The notes under the pieces are model-generated. The model saw nothing but the letters and a program-made list of their open reading frames with translations. It had not been told where the DNA came from and did no database searches. Shown here one piece after another: positions 1 to 11,133 of a stretch of 64,000 nucleotides of DNA. A program made the translations under genes and the position numbers. Position 1 is the first letter of the stretch. Each line of letters opens with the position of its first letter. Origin of the DNA: Oscheius tipulae (taxonomy: Eukaryota > Nematoda > Chromadorea > Rhabditida > Rhabditidae); the NCBI GenBank assembly GCA_037178975.1, contig JASJZH010000004.1, forward strand, positions 7,936,001 to 8,000,000, given 5' to 3'.

Positions 1-2
1 AG

Positions 3-163
3 CCCGGAAAGGACGGATTCAATGGCCTTGACGGAAACCACGGACAGCCTGGTACTCAGGGAAAGTGGGTTGCCTTCGACCATGTTAGACTAATCGCTAT
101 ACTTTCAGTGTCGGAGGAGATGCCGAGTATTGCCCTTGCCCTGCTCGTCGTCGTCGTCATTAG
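3..163 (+). CDS. Cuticle collagen, 3' end only
   Basis: The window opens inside Gly-X-Y repeats (PGKDGFNGLDGNHGQPG, frame starting at base 3). A 44-bp intron at 65-108 (GT...TTTCAG) joins to a last exon reading VGGDAEYCPCPAR followed by an Arg run, His and TAG at 161-163. The AEYCPCP ending is the conserved C-terminal cysteine box of nematode cuticle collagens, which trimerise in the ER and are crosslinked into the cuticle. The 5' part lies outside the window, so length and subgroup cannot be given. The complete collagen at 48348-49383 has a similar tail (AAYCPCPPR), also reached through a short intron. Confidence 0.85.
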
Positions 164-473
164 ACACGCATCTCACAAGAGCAATAAACATATCAATCCA
201 AAACCGGTTCAGAAGTCTGCGATAGCTTTTTAGCTTATTGATACCAGCCTCTTTTTGTTAATATTGTCAATAGCATTCTTGGACAGCACAACCTCTTGAC
301 TTGCCATGACTGGCCAGCTTATTGCTCCTGGTCACGGAGAGACGGACGGACGTAGATTATTGCGCTTTAGTAGCAGAGAAATTTTGAGTTTTTTACCTAG
401 AAAGACACAGACACCAAAATATTTATTTTGGCCTAACTTAAAGCTAGCATTGTCTACCATCGATTATTTCCAA

Positions 474-2037
474 CTAGTTCATGACTTTCGCCATCTCATT
501 GTACAAAGCTAGCACAAGAGCAGCACCGAATGCACGGACAGAGTTCACCATGAACCCGTGATAGAATGCATTAGCTCCTTCTGTTGTAAGAATTGCCTGG
601 AAGTAAGAATATATGAACTAAACAGATGAGAAAGTACCTTAGCACACTGCAGTGTTCCCTTGAACTGTCTAGATGAGCTGTCCTTCCCTGCATCCATCAT
701 CAGCCGCCTTCTGATTGTATCAAGAGGATATGACACTAACGAAGCAAAAAGTGCAGCACCCTAAAGGAATCTTTGACCTATGGGAGTAAAAAAAATCAAC
801 CTGAGCAACCCAAAAAGCTCTCCAGAAACTAAGATGTTCACCCTTTTTGCAGTAAGGATGAGCGAAGTCGAACAACCCATAGTAGAAACCCCTGTACACG
901 ATGATATACTGCATAGAGGGAACAAGACCTCTGAAATAGGCAAAAGTATGAGAAGAAAGAGTTTTTACTTGTAAAGGCCTGGGACTCCGTCGGTTTTGAC
1001 TATTTTCTTCATACAGTCGAAGATACCTCGAAACTCGCGGTCCTGAAAAAATGATTCATGCGAAGTTTACTTCGTTCCTTAAGTACGGTCACTCGGGGGT
1101 TTCCCCGAGTTCTTCAAAACGTTTGACGCTCAACAACCACAATCGGGATCGTCTGCATAAGCTAAGTGAACATTTTGCGATAAGTTTATGGTTGGTATAC
1201 AGCATTTTGAAAATTTATGGCGTTACAAATGCTGGGGCCTTCATCAGGTCCCTCTAGACTCTAGAGGGGAGCCGAGATGATATGGGTACGACACAAAGGA
1301 TTTTTCAGTTTCAGAAGCCTCGCATAATGATGCAAAAACTGCTGGATGATTGTGTGGGTTTAATAAGTTTAATGAAAGAGAATCGAAAGAAGTAAACATC
1401 CTCACCTTTATGTTCTTCCCCATATCGACTCCTAGTCTAGTCCTAACAAATTCCATTGGATAGATGGCTGTCATCGAAATGAGACCACCACCAGCACCAG
1501 AAGCAAGATTACCTGAGTTGGAAAGGTTTTGAACTAAACATGATAACGCTACCTATCAAAAATCTAGCTTTCCGTTCTTGCGGATCCACTCCGTCCACAA
1601 AAAATTTCTTTAGGAAGTTTTTAGAAGCAATTCCTAAGCTCTCCTAAACAACAGTAGTAAATTTAAGTTTACCAGTGCTACCTGACTAGATGCTTTGAGC
1701 ACACTGATCAAGTTTCCTCTCCAAAATGACAAAAACCCTTGTTCTTTCGGCAAACGGATGAAACATTCGACCATTCCTGTATATCTTTTATCGACAATTA
1801 TAGTTGTCTGTGAGTTTTGAAGCTAAACTGGACAAGTTGCAAAAAAACTTCATAAGCTGCACCTGTAGGATGAGTTTTACTCGTTCAACTGGGGCTACGA
1901 CGGTTTTGGCCACAGCGGCTGCCGCCGCACCGGCGAAGAAATCTTTAGAAAAACGAATTGCATCTTTTTTAACTTCTGCAATTGATTTGTAGTGAACATA
2001 TAGAAAAATCCACACCTATAGTTTCTTTGACAGTCAT
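474..2037 (-). CDS. Mitochondrial ADP/ATP carrier (SLC25A4-type)
   Basis: Nine small exons can be joined in phase from ATG at 2037 (MTVKETI) to the TAG at 474-476. The product has three mitochondrial-carrier repeats: [13 protein letters not shown] near the N terminus, [12 protein letters not shown] in repeat 2 and [13 protein letters not shown] in repeat 3, and ends [15 protein letters not shown]. It would exchange ADP and ATP across the inner mitochondrial membrane. The carrier signature RRRMMM appears here as RRRLMM (bases 695-712). The join between exons 2 and 3 drops a few residues expected after LLLQVQ, so that boundary is uncertain. The sixth exon is separated from the fifth by an intron of about 0.37 kb that contains two hairpins. 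Family assignment is firm; full activity is inference. Confidence 0.9.
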
Positions 2038-3030
2038 TACCTCGCACTAGACTATAGGAGAGGGAGATCTTGAATAAAATATTGAAATAGTGAATATGGG
2101 TAATCTGAAAGACATCAACTTTTATAGGAACAGAAAGATGCAACTGAAAATGATAATACAAGGTAGAAAGTGACGAGTGATGCGATCAACTTGTTGTGGA
2201 ACAACACTAAGTTCAAAATATCGCGGTTGTTATTTAAACGGACGCAAGTGCACCCGCACTGATCTTTCTTAATGGAGTACGTAAACACGTACTGGCAGAA
2301 CCAAATTGCAGCAAACAAAATTGAAAACTACAACGCGTTGAAATTTCTACATCGAAGAAAACTCTGCTTTTATCCAAGCAAAAAGTTGCCAAATACAACA
2401 AGGAAAATAATTTTTATAAAAAAAAAAAACTACCTTTTCCACAAACCAATCTACAACATTGGTTCTCTAGCATTACCCGAGACGTTGTATAAAAGGGTTG
2501 CAAATATTTAATCTTTAATAAAACTCAGTCCTGAACTTTGAACACTTCAAACTGTTTGAAAAAACTTTTTATTCGGTATTCAAGGCATTTCCGCTGAACA
2601 ATCACATCTGGAGAATCTTAGAGAGTTCTTGGGGTGAAGATGAGCGCGTTGAATGATCAGGGTTGCTACATGATCAGGCTAGGCTGGCGAGACATGCCAG
2701 GGTAGGCCACCTTCATGTACTACCACCCGGGGTAATCGTTGTTTAAAATCTTGTTGCACCACTTTGAAACACTTCTGCGAAATGAATCGATGGATGGACT
2801 ACTGCTGAAAAGTACATGATTGTCAGTGGAAGTAAACTCGCTACAAACAGAACGCCCTCTGTGTCGATTCGCCGGATGCAGAGCTTGAATTGCCTCAACA
2901 GTGATAACAATGCTATCTCTGCTGTTTTTTTCTACAAGAGTATTTTCTGAAAGGAGTTTCAGTTGGACTGACGCCGTGACCGATAATATTTAGATTGAAT
3001 AAAAAGTTTGGGCATTCCTTTGAATTGAAA
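2038..3030. other. Intergenic, no gene seen
   Basis: About 1 kb upstream of the ADP/ATP carrier. Open frames here are short, have no recognisable domain and no consistent splice sites. AT-rich stretches near 2400-2520 include an A run at 2421-2430. I see no RNA gene. Confidence 0.4.
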
Positions 3031-4094
3031 TTACCCCGTCTCTTTTTTGCGCTTCATCTCTGCGCTGTCTTTCTTGCTCACTACTGTAGGCATCGTACCC
3101 GACCCAGTTCTTATGGCAACTGTGACTCCAGATCCTATTGGTGGAGGATCAGTGGCTGTTACACCAGGTCCAATGTTACTGTTTGTCCTTGATCTGAGAT
3201 GATGGTGTTTACGTGAAGTATCAAAGGGCATGACACCTAGATCGGTGTTGCTATTACTTCGCGAACGTGTAATGAAACCGTAGGTTTTGATCCAGAGCCG
3301 CTTTCAGCTCCAGCTGTTGGAAGAGAGAGTGTAACCCCAGAACCAATTTGGCTGGTGGCTCTTGCCCTGTTTCCGTGGTTAGCATGGTGATGAACTTGGG
3401 GTTTCGGCTCAAAAGGTTGAATGGCTTGATCTCAAGCGTTCCTGTTCAGCTTTTTTCAGTCTTTGTCTTTCTCGCCCCCTTTCTCTTTGACGTTTTCTTT
3501 TTTTTGCAGTTCCTGCTCTTGTTTCCTCTTGTTGTCTAACTCTTCTTGACGATTTCTCTCTTTTGTGCGCTCCAGCTCTCGCTGTCGTTCCTTCTTTTGA
3601 GAGCGGTTTTATCCTCTTCATCTCTGCGCTGTCTTTCTTGCTCACGTTAACGTTCTTTTTGCTGGCGATGTTCCTGATCCTGGCGACGCCTTCTCTCCTT
3701 CTTTTTCCCGTCGCTGTTTCTCGCGTTCTCTTTCGCGTCCACGCTCACAGACTGTGCGGTCGGTACAGGGGAGATTTCATTGACGGAGATAGTAAAAAAG
3801 ATAGTTCGTCTTTCAAGAGGAGACAGGCAACACTCGTGGTTGATAAAAATGTTAAGATTTTTTATCAGACAATAAGGCACATTCGAGAGCTTACACCATG
3901 ATGTCTTCAGTGAAAACGGGCTCGCATTCAGACAAAAAAATCCTGGAATGGAGCAGAGGTATAGTATAAACTTTTCCTATATGTCTCTTGCTCTTTTTCT
4001 GTTTATAGCCGGTGCTACCACTTGATTGCTGTAACATTATTTTGGAAGTTAACGTCCCCTTTCTACCACTTCCCTGCACCTTCTCGATTACCAC
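3031..4094 (-). CDS. Possible Arg/Lys/Glu-rich coiled-coil protein (uncertain or decayed)
   Basis: The minus strand is open in overlapping frames with extreme charge: segments such as ERGREREREKQRREKEGEK and KERQRELERTKERNRQEELD, the latter coiled-coil-like. The two ends share repeats: SKKDSAEMKR occurs near 3620 and again near 3060, and GSG-V-T segments with His-rich flanks occur twice (about 3090-3230 and 3280-3420). A possible start is the ATG at 4094 (MVIEKVQGSGRKG). No single frame or plausible splice set covers the region, and frames change at least twice inside the charged tract, so this may be a degenerate gene. Highly charged RE-rich proteins are often nuclear RNA-processing factors, but nothing specific is visible here. 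I do not recognise the family. Confidence 0.3.
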
Positions 4095-4435
4095 TTTTTA
4101 ATCTTCGGAATATGGCTTGAAAAGTGAGAAATGGTCCGGTTTATGACTTTTTTCGTTTATGTTGCACACTTGTTCTAGGTTTGATGCGACTCTGTCCACG
4201 TTTCACCTGTTTCCGGATATTTAACATAAACCGTCGAACTTTTGTCTCAGCGTCAAGACAATCTCATCAAAGTTTAATCCTTGCCAGGCTAATCATCTCC
4301 TGATGACTAGCTGATTGCTTCTGTCTATTCTTTGAAAGACGTGGTCACAACTTTTTCTAATTACAGCCCTGAACGAGGAACAAGCATCTTCTCCTTCACT
4401 TGGTCTTGTCTGATAGTTCATCGAGGCGAGAAGTG

Positions 4436-6228
4436 ATGATTGATGTGGAAACGACAGCATTCATCTCCGAGGAGACAAATATGCCTTGCAGCCGGACCCT
4501 ACAACTTTTTATGACATCATGGGTTTCTGCTGGTTATACGGTGGTTGTGGTCGGGCTGGCTCTTGGTACAATGTCAGTTTTCGCGGCGAGGAAGACTTTT
4601 CATCCGTTCTTCATGTGAGTTCATTAAATAAAAAATATTTTCTGAAAACCCCTGTTTAAAGCTACCTACAGATACGTGTCAAATTATAATTATATAGCAC
4701 CGGGAGCAGCATGAAATGTGCAGCCAAAGCCTTCTGTTTGAATCACACAAGCTTAATTTACAGGATGTTCTTTCTTCCATTTCTTATATTCTATACTCTG
4801 TGCACTGTAGGCTACGTTATTTTGGACTGGTGTACAATCTTCGGACTACTGGAAGATCACATTATCCCCAGTTATACCAACTTCATGGTCTTCATGACCT
4901 ATCGGACCAACTCTCCGCTCATTATATTCTTTCTTTTGGAACGACTCTACGCCACAACTTTTAGCGGCAGCTATGAGAAATCCAGGCCTTGGTGTCTCTT
5001 TGGGCCGCTTCTTCCTTTGGGAGTTTTGCTTTCACTGATTGACTTGTATCTTCTCAAGCGAAACTTTCTGGACGCAGCTTTGGAACAGTACACTCTCGTA
5101 GCATTGGAATGCGTTAATCTTGTGGCATGACTGTTCTGAAATGTCTTTAGACCAATTTTTCAGCTTCTCTGTATTTTACACCTGATTAATAAACGTCTCG
5201 TCCATAGACAAACATTTTCTGGTGTTCGCTTATCGAATAGATATCAACTCACGGAGAACATAAGGGTGCTTCGTTTAATTATTCCGGTGAGTAGACCATC
5301 CGACTAATCTCAGCTCCCTTCATGTACAAATTTTTCATTCCCGATTCATTTAGGCGAAATGGATTGCTTATCTGAATGAGGCTTTTCTGAGCACAATAGG
5401 GTGATTCCAAAAAGGGGACACAATTTGAACTTAACTTTAAAGCGCTTACATTGTTTCATTCTCTCGAGCTTTCGCCTAACTGTGGTGTGTGAAACTTTGA
5501 AAGTCTCTCTTGTGTGTATGACCTCCCGTTGTGAGTCATTTGACCTCATGATTCTGATCTTCAATTTTTGTTCAAAGGATCTGTTGTTGCCGGGCTAATC
5601 CAAAGTCTACCAAAATGTCAAGTAGCCGAAAGTAGGACGCAATGACATTAATTTACTTTTCGATTTTGTGAACAAAGGCAAAGTGTAAACAAAACACTGG
5701 GGAGGACTGAATCTGGAAAGTTCAGTCTTATTGTTTGTAAAGTTTGGACAAACTAGAGCAGATTTGACTGGATGTAACAAACAAACAACTAAAGTGCTTG
5801 GTTGCAGGTAGTTGTTTGGGACTTTGCCATCACTACCGAGGACCAGCTAGTCCAGATTTACTTCAATATCAATCATTACTTCGACACTGCGAGGTGCGGG
5901 AAAGAGGCATCATATCTTTCTCAATACGTCTGTTTCAATCTAGTAAGTAAAATCAATGAACTTCTAAATGTCCTTCAGCTATCCATTCTCATAATCAGCT
6001 GGGTGCCGCTATCAGTACTTCTGTCACATCCTGCTGTTAAGAAAGCTGCTGGCCAAATTCTTTGTTTCAGAAGGAAAGTGACATTAGAAAGGTAAATTCG
6101 ACTTGTCAAAAGCAAACTCGATTCGCTTTAGGAAACCAAAGAAGCTGGTAAACGTGCTGGGAGAAGATATCAAACAGACTCAGACTTCACAGGAACATTT
6201 TGCCAACTTGTACTCTCAATGGAAGTAA
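4436..6228 (+). CDS. Serpentine chemoreceptor, SRE-like (7TM GPCR)
   Basis: Six exons join in phase: 4436-4614, 4764-5121, 5164-5286, 5808-5942, 5979-6091 and 6132-6228, giving about 334 residues. Several hydrophobic helices are visible. Two motifs typical of the nematode SRE/SRA-type receptors are present: ERLYATTF followed by YEKSR after TM3, and LSNRYQLTENIRVLR in the third intracellular loop. Such receptors are usually expressed in chemosensory neurons and couple to G proteins. The start is the first ATG in frame; upstream frames rely on non-ATG codons. Intron 3 (5287-5807, 521 bp) is long for this window and contains a probable mariner fragment. Class (SRE versus SRAB) is from memory of motifs and not certain. 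Confidence 0.8.
5397..5595 (-). mobile_element. Probable decayed Tc1/mariner fragment in receptor intron
   Basis: Inside intron 3 of the receptor, the minus strand encodes VSHTTVRRKLERM, resembling the helix-turn-helix of mariner transposases. Next to it the plus strand reads TAGGGTGATTCCAAAA, like a mariner terminal repeat. No matching second end is visible, so this would be an internally deleted remnant. Weak evidence. Confidence 0.3.
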
Positions 6229-6627
6229 CGTTTATCCTTAAAGAGAAAAATGAAGACCATCACAACGAAGCAAAACATTTATTTTTTGAATTTCTGTCTT
6301 TAGTCTTAACAGCCCATTTCCTCGATCACATTTGAACCCAAAGAAAAACCCGACCAAGAATGAATCCGACAGTCCCTGCCTAAAAAACTAGATCAGCATT
6401 GGAAACACTAAAAGATCTTTCTTTCCATACCCCTCTTTATAGTGGGAAGTTGTTGGAAATTTGAACAGTTCTGATTTGATAACGTTTTGCAGCAATTCTT
6501 GATCTTACTCGCAGTTTTCGCCAAATGGTTGAGGTGTCAAACCAGTGACTGCAACATATGAGCTACTGTGTGTCGAAAGCATCGCAAGCTGGTGGAAGTA
6601 TTTGCATGTTTTCCATGTTGAACACCG

Positions 6628-6808
6628 TATGAGATGGGAAGATGATCCAAGAAGAGCATCCGATAGGATTGGAAGAGCTTCTGCAACGTGAATGCGAGCG
6701 GCAAGATTGGACGGCGAAGAGTGGGTTCGAGCCATGGGAGCGGCAAGGGACCCAATCTAGGCACCCCCTTTGATACCGTCAAATAAAATGTAAATGTAAA
6801 TGCAAATG
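6628..6808 (+). mobile_element. 5'-truncated RTE retrotransposon copy (3' end only)
   Basis: This stretch matches the last ~180 bp of the full-length RTE at 8586-14543: it encodes RMRWEDD-like, LDGEEWVRAMGAARDPI and then the same 3' tail of ATGTAAATG-type tandem units. One codon of the coding part is now a stop (TGA after IGRASAT). It interrupts the minus-strand cysteine-module sequence between 6809 and about 6627, and imperfect TGTTGAA/TGTTAAA flanks may be a worn target-site duplication. Confidence 0.75.
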
Positions 6809-7181
6809 TCTTGTTAAAGCTAATTGGAACCGGAACTGGGAGCTGGGAGGACAGAATGAGTTGTCGTCTTCCATAAACGATGGCAGTTGGCATGAAGTAC
6901 ATCTATCTCCAACTATTCTTTGTGTATACTTAGCCGATTCAATCGATGAGTTACTCTTCATCATTACAAATGATTCGGAGGCATAATGCAGCCCTGGCCT
7001 GCAATTTTGAAGTCGTACATAAGACACTGATCGACAAGATACGTTGGGGTCTCGCTCAAAACCTAATTTCCATTTCCATCAATGGACTTGTTGAGGCTGA
7101 TTGGAATCCGATTCAAGCTGGGTCCGCAATTTGGATCGCCTTCAGCTATTAATGTGGGCAGAACACAAGTGGCACAAGTTC
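6809..7181 (-). pseudogene. Decayed cysteine-rich secreted-protein modules
   Basis: Reading right to left, an acceptor TTGTCAG at 7182-7188 is followed by CATCVLPTLIAEGDPNCG, then PISLNKSIDGNGN, a TAG stop at 7063-7065, and VDQCLMYDFKIAGQGC. After a frame change a second module start is seen: GDRCTSCQLPSFMEDD. The order of motifs (C-x-x-C-LPT, D-P-x-C, PISxNKSIDxNG, DQCLMY) is shared with copies at 8183-8585 and 15305-15541, so this is a repeated extracellular module. The stop, frame change and RTE insertion at its end make it a probable pseudogene. I do not recognise the domain; it vaguely resembles nematode six-cysteine (C6-type) extracellular domains. Confidence 0.55.
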
Positions 7182-7189
7182 CTGACAAT

Positions 7190-8182
7190 TCATTTATTAT
7201 ATTAAATTAAATAATAAGACCTGGAGCAGTTGGAGCAAAGCACAGTACATATGTGGTCGTGTTCTCCACTCCGTTCCACCACCGCACTGGGAAAAATCCA
7301 TGTTCACAGAAACTCTCGAGAGTACCGAACCACGAGAGATAACTGTCGCAGGACATTGTCACCTGAATGCTATTTTCGATCTGATGCTGAAATTAATACC
7401 GTAGCATTTCCTTATGTCAATATGAAGATGTTCTTTCCCAAAGGACAGCTCAATACATGGAAAGGGCACTTGTCTCTAATATAGCTTTCACAAACGGTTA
7501 AAATTGTGTTAGCGGAAAAAAGCCGGACCTATCGGAGATATACATTGCGATGTAATAGCGCCTAACTCAGCGTCGAAGTTACATTGGAACTACAAAGAGT
7601 ACGCACAATCCGCACATAATGCTGGAGGAGTACTACCTATCATAGTTAACTGTTTGGACATCATAATGTTCCTGAAGTTTCCAATTGCGTAAGCGACGGG
7701 CACATCCAGAGGTTTTAGGAGCCAACTACCATTCCCGTCGAAGAATAGAATGCAATTGGTGAGGGAAAATAGTGCACTAGCTCGTCAGAATAATGTCCAA
7801 CCGGGAAAACCCCAAATTCACTCGGAAACTCAAAGTCCCTTACTATCTCATAAATACCGGCAACATTCCTCTCAATGTAGAAACCATACCCAGATAGACA
7901 ATTGAGTTCCATTTTGTAACCACTTCTGGGAGCAATCAGCCTTGAAATCTTTTTGAGCACTTACTGTACTGAAATTGCTCCTCTAGGATTCAAGCGCACA
8001 CTAGAAATGACAACCCTTGACTTGAATTGACTAGAATTGGCACCGAGGAAAGATTGATATTTGCACGTCATGCTTAGTTCTGTGTCGTCCATACATCGAA
8101 ATGTCGTCTACATTAAAACAGCCCGAGACTTTAAACTTTGCCATATACATTCATTGGTCTACAGCTTATCTCGGAGCTACGT
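7190..8182. other. Region without a confident gene; possible further module decay
   Basis: The minus frame 7715-7960 is open (contains NCLSGYGFYIERN) and could be a further diverged module exon, but no splice sites or neighbours support it. AT-rich sequence at 7190-7220 precedes the module acceptor. Nothing else is recognisable. Confidence 0.25.
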
Positions 8183-8585
8183 TTAAAAAACAGTTGCCAT
8201 TTTCATCGAAGGACTTGTTGATATTGGCATTGAGATAATGCTGGATAGACACCATGGGTCATCGTCGCCCATAATCGTTGGCAACTGAAATGAGGCACAT
8301 CGATCTTGAGGTACCCTTTGGAAGCACCTAGCTGATTCAATCAGGCCATCGTACACCGTTATAATGAATGCATCGTCAATACAAAGAAATAAAGACAAAT
8401 TAAGCTCCATCAAACAACGATTGTCAGCAGCTTTGACATTGTACATAAGGCACTGATCAGCAGGATTTGTCGGAGCTACCTCAACACACAAGTTCCATTT
8501 TTATCCATAGACTTGTTGAAGCTGATAGGGACTAGATTACTACCCTCTCTACAATCTGGATCAATGTTGTACATTATTGTAGGCA
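8183..8585 (-). pseudogene. Cysteine-rich module gene, 3' part, cut by RTE insertion
   Basis: The minus strand continues the exon that begins at 14563: the split reads ASYQLPT on the far side of the RTE and IMYNIDPDCREGSN on this side, joined across the 10-bp duplicated target. It goes on with PISFNKSMDKNGTC, then (after a frameshift near 8491) PTNPADQCLMYNVKAADNRC and a second module PQDRCASFQLPTIMGDDDPWC to a stop near 8183. The module was therefore a tandem-repeat, probably secreted protein, now dead because of a 6-kb insertion and at least one frameshift. See the entry at 14554-14800 for the start of the same gene. Confidence 0.6.
8576..8585 (+). repeat. Target-site duplication, left copy (outer RTE)
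   Basis: ATTGTAGGCA at 8576-8585 is repeated exactly at 14544-14553, immediately after the 3' tail of the RTE. In the minus reading both copies fall on the LPT-I codons of the interrupted module exon, which independently proves the insertion point. Confidence 0.85.
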
Positions 8586-8705
8586 ATTACCTTTACTTTT
8601 CACAATCCGTGCGCTTGTTTTCCAAGTCGCTCTACCAGCGGATCTACCTTTTTGTGGAAAGGAAGAGAGGTTCTGGTCCCAGCACTGCGACACAGAGAGA
8701 CCGTC

Positions 8706-11100
8706 ATGTCACCACCCGTGGTTCGAGGCCTGCTCAACATCTGCCAGCTCAACTGCCAATCCGTTCTCTCGAAGAGGCGACTACTCGAACTTGAGGAAGC
8801 GCTACTGAAGATCTCCTTCGATGTCATGGGCCTGAGCAAGACCTGGAAGTCCGGAAACGGTCAATAGCTGCTGAGGAAGTCTGGCTACCATCTTTCTACA
8901 GTGGAGGCCAGCACAACCGACGCGGCGTCGGCTTCATTGTGGCACCGCATCTCGTCTCCAACATCCATCGCTTCACGCCGATAGACGACAGTTGCTGCAC
9001 ATTGGAGCTGAGAGGGCCGAATTGGAGTCTCCTTCTCGTCATGGGATACGCCCCTACAGGAGATGCCGATGATGCCGACTACGACCGCTTCCTGAGCAAG
9101 ATCCAGAGAGCTGCGTACAACCCGAAGGGTGGATCCTTATGGAAACAGGGGCTGCCTTTTGGGGCCAATGGTGTGAGTAAGGGTCAGAGCGCTGGAATCA
9201 TGAGCCAGTCGAGCTTTCCCAGAAAACATCAGTACAATAGTGCTCGGAGACTGGAATGCCTCGGTAGGAACGCGTCTTCATCCACTGGAACCATCAATCG
9301 GAGCTTACGGTTACGGCAACCGAAATCGTCGAGGAGACCAGCTCGTCTCTTTCTGTCAACAATACGGTTGGGATGTCGCTAGCACTTTCTGTAAGCAACG
9401 ATCAGGAAGAAAGTGGACCTGGAGATCGCCGAATGGGACCACTTTGAAGGAGTATGACCTCTTCCTCGTCCGACGAGCCACCAGAGTACGGAATGTCCAT
9501 GTCATCAACCAGTTCAACTTCCGAAACGACCACCGCCTCGTCCGTCTCACCCTCGATCTAGAGGCTAAGTTCCCAAGACGTAGACAACAGGCAACGCAGA
9601 AGAAGATGAATTGGCCTCTCTTCCGTCATGGCATCCAGGAGAGAAGAGAAGCAATGGAGGACCCCGATCCAACAATCCAGTATCGTGGCATTCGCGAAGT
9701 CTTTGATGAAGCCCGTGCTGTGGCTACGGAAAGGATCCCACGCGCAAAAAGGCTCTCAGCCAACACATGAGACCTTTTCGACCAACGACGAGTTCTACTG
9801 GCCAAGGTTGACATTCCATCACGTCTCCAACTGGTCCAAACGAACAAGTCACTGCGCATAGCATAGCTATTGCTTCGGATATTGAGAAGAGAAGATTGAG
9901 AGTCCAAGCGACTCTTCGAGGACATATCGACTCCTGCGATCGGACAACTCCAAAAGAAGGACGGACCTCGGACTGTCAGTTCCCAAGATGTGCGAGATCG
10001 AGTGAAGGAATTCTTTGACGAGTTGTACCAGCAAACGGTGAACGTGGTTCCGATGCCCCAGCCCCCTCTAGAGGAAGTTCCACCAGTACTCGAAGATGAG
10101 GTCTGGAAGCAACTACATCGGATGAGGATGTGAACGGCCCCCGGACACGACTCCATTACGACGATGCAGCTCCGAGTAGCGGAAACTGAGATGGTGCCTC
10201 TTCTTGCACGTCTCTTTACTCGGATGGTTCAACATCGTGTGGTCCCTCCTGGATTCGGCGATTCGATTACCACGCTCATACCGAAGAAAGGAGACCACAC
10301 TGATCTGACCAACTTCCGCCCGATCTCCGTACTACCAGCTCCATACAAGCTGTTCATGCGAGTCATGTTGGCCAGAATGCATCGGAGTTTGGAATTCAAC
10401 CAGCCTGTCGAACAAACCGGCTCCGTCGAAGTTTCTCTACTGTGGAACACCTTCATACCATCAAGCAGCTGATCGACAAGGCCTACGCTTATCGTAATCA
10501 CCTCTATCTCGTGTTTGTCGATTTCTGGAAAGCCTATGACACAATTGAGTGGAACGCCGTGTGGAATTCCCTTCAACAACACGGAGCGGATCAACTCTAC
10601 GTCAAAATGCTGCGGAAGGTCTACTATCAAGCTGGCTGCAAGATCAAGGTGCACGAGGATCTAGTGGAGATCGACATCAAGCGCGGAGTTCGTCAAGGCT
10701 GCGTTCTTTCTCTACTCCTCTTCAACGCTGTGCTCGAAGACATCTTCAGACGACTCGATTGGGACAACTTCGGTTTCAACATCAACGGCCGTAAGCTGAA
10801 CCATCTTCGCTACGCCGACGATGTCGTCTTTGTCGGGAAGAGCCTGAGAGCAGTACAGCGCATGGTGACCGAACTGGAGCAAACAAGCCGTAGGATTGAA
10901 TTGGAAGTCAGTCTCCGCAAGACAGTTGCGATGACCAATGCCTACGAGGGGGATCTGCTTCTATCTGGCCAACAAATCCAATTTGTCCAGCACTTCACCT
11001 ATCTTGGAAGTTCGGTTACGTGCACCACAGAAAACCAGGAGTTATTTCGGAGGATCGGAGCTGGGTGCGTTTAATCGTCATCGTCTGTTCCTTACCAAGA
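8706..11100 (+). pseudogene. RTE polyprotein: endonuclease and reverse transcriptase (5' part)
   Basis: The endonuclease part starts near 8706 (PPVVRGLLNICQLNCQS, then VMGLSKTW) and continues in other frames with LGDWNASVGTRL and YDLFLVRR-type and FRNDHRLVR motifs near 9240-9550. The reverse transcriptase follows from about 10140 (FRPISVLPAPYK at ~10317, FVDFWKAYDTIEW, RGVRQGCVLS, and the catalytic YADDVVF box at ~10810). Frame changes occur near 8867, 9250, 9770, 10430 and 11050, so no intact protein can be made. The coding sequence resumes at 14058. Confidence 0.8.
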
Positions 11101-11120
11101 GGACCGTGCCGACAAGGATG

Positions 11121-11133
11121 AAGAGGCGAGTCT
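11121..11133 (+). repeat. Target-site duplication, left copy (inner RTE)
   Basis: AAGAGGCGAGTCT at 11121-11133 recurs exactly at 14058-14070. Removing 11134-14070 restores the outer element's reading MKRRVYLTCIVPS across the junction. Confidence 0.9.

Noticed and set aside
306-512. Plus-strand ORF starting MTGQLIAPGH
   Set aside because: Overlaps the last exon of the ADP/ATP carrier on the other strand; no domain or splice support.
2272-2511. 79-codon plus ORF with MEYVNTYWQNQ
   Set aside because: AT-rich, no domain, no splice context and no related sequence in the window.
7230-7484. 84-codon plus ORF starting MEQSTVHMW
   Set aside because: Cys/His-poor composition with no domain; lies in the decayed module region.
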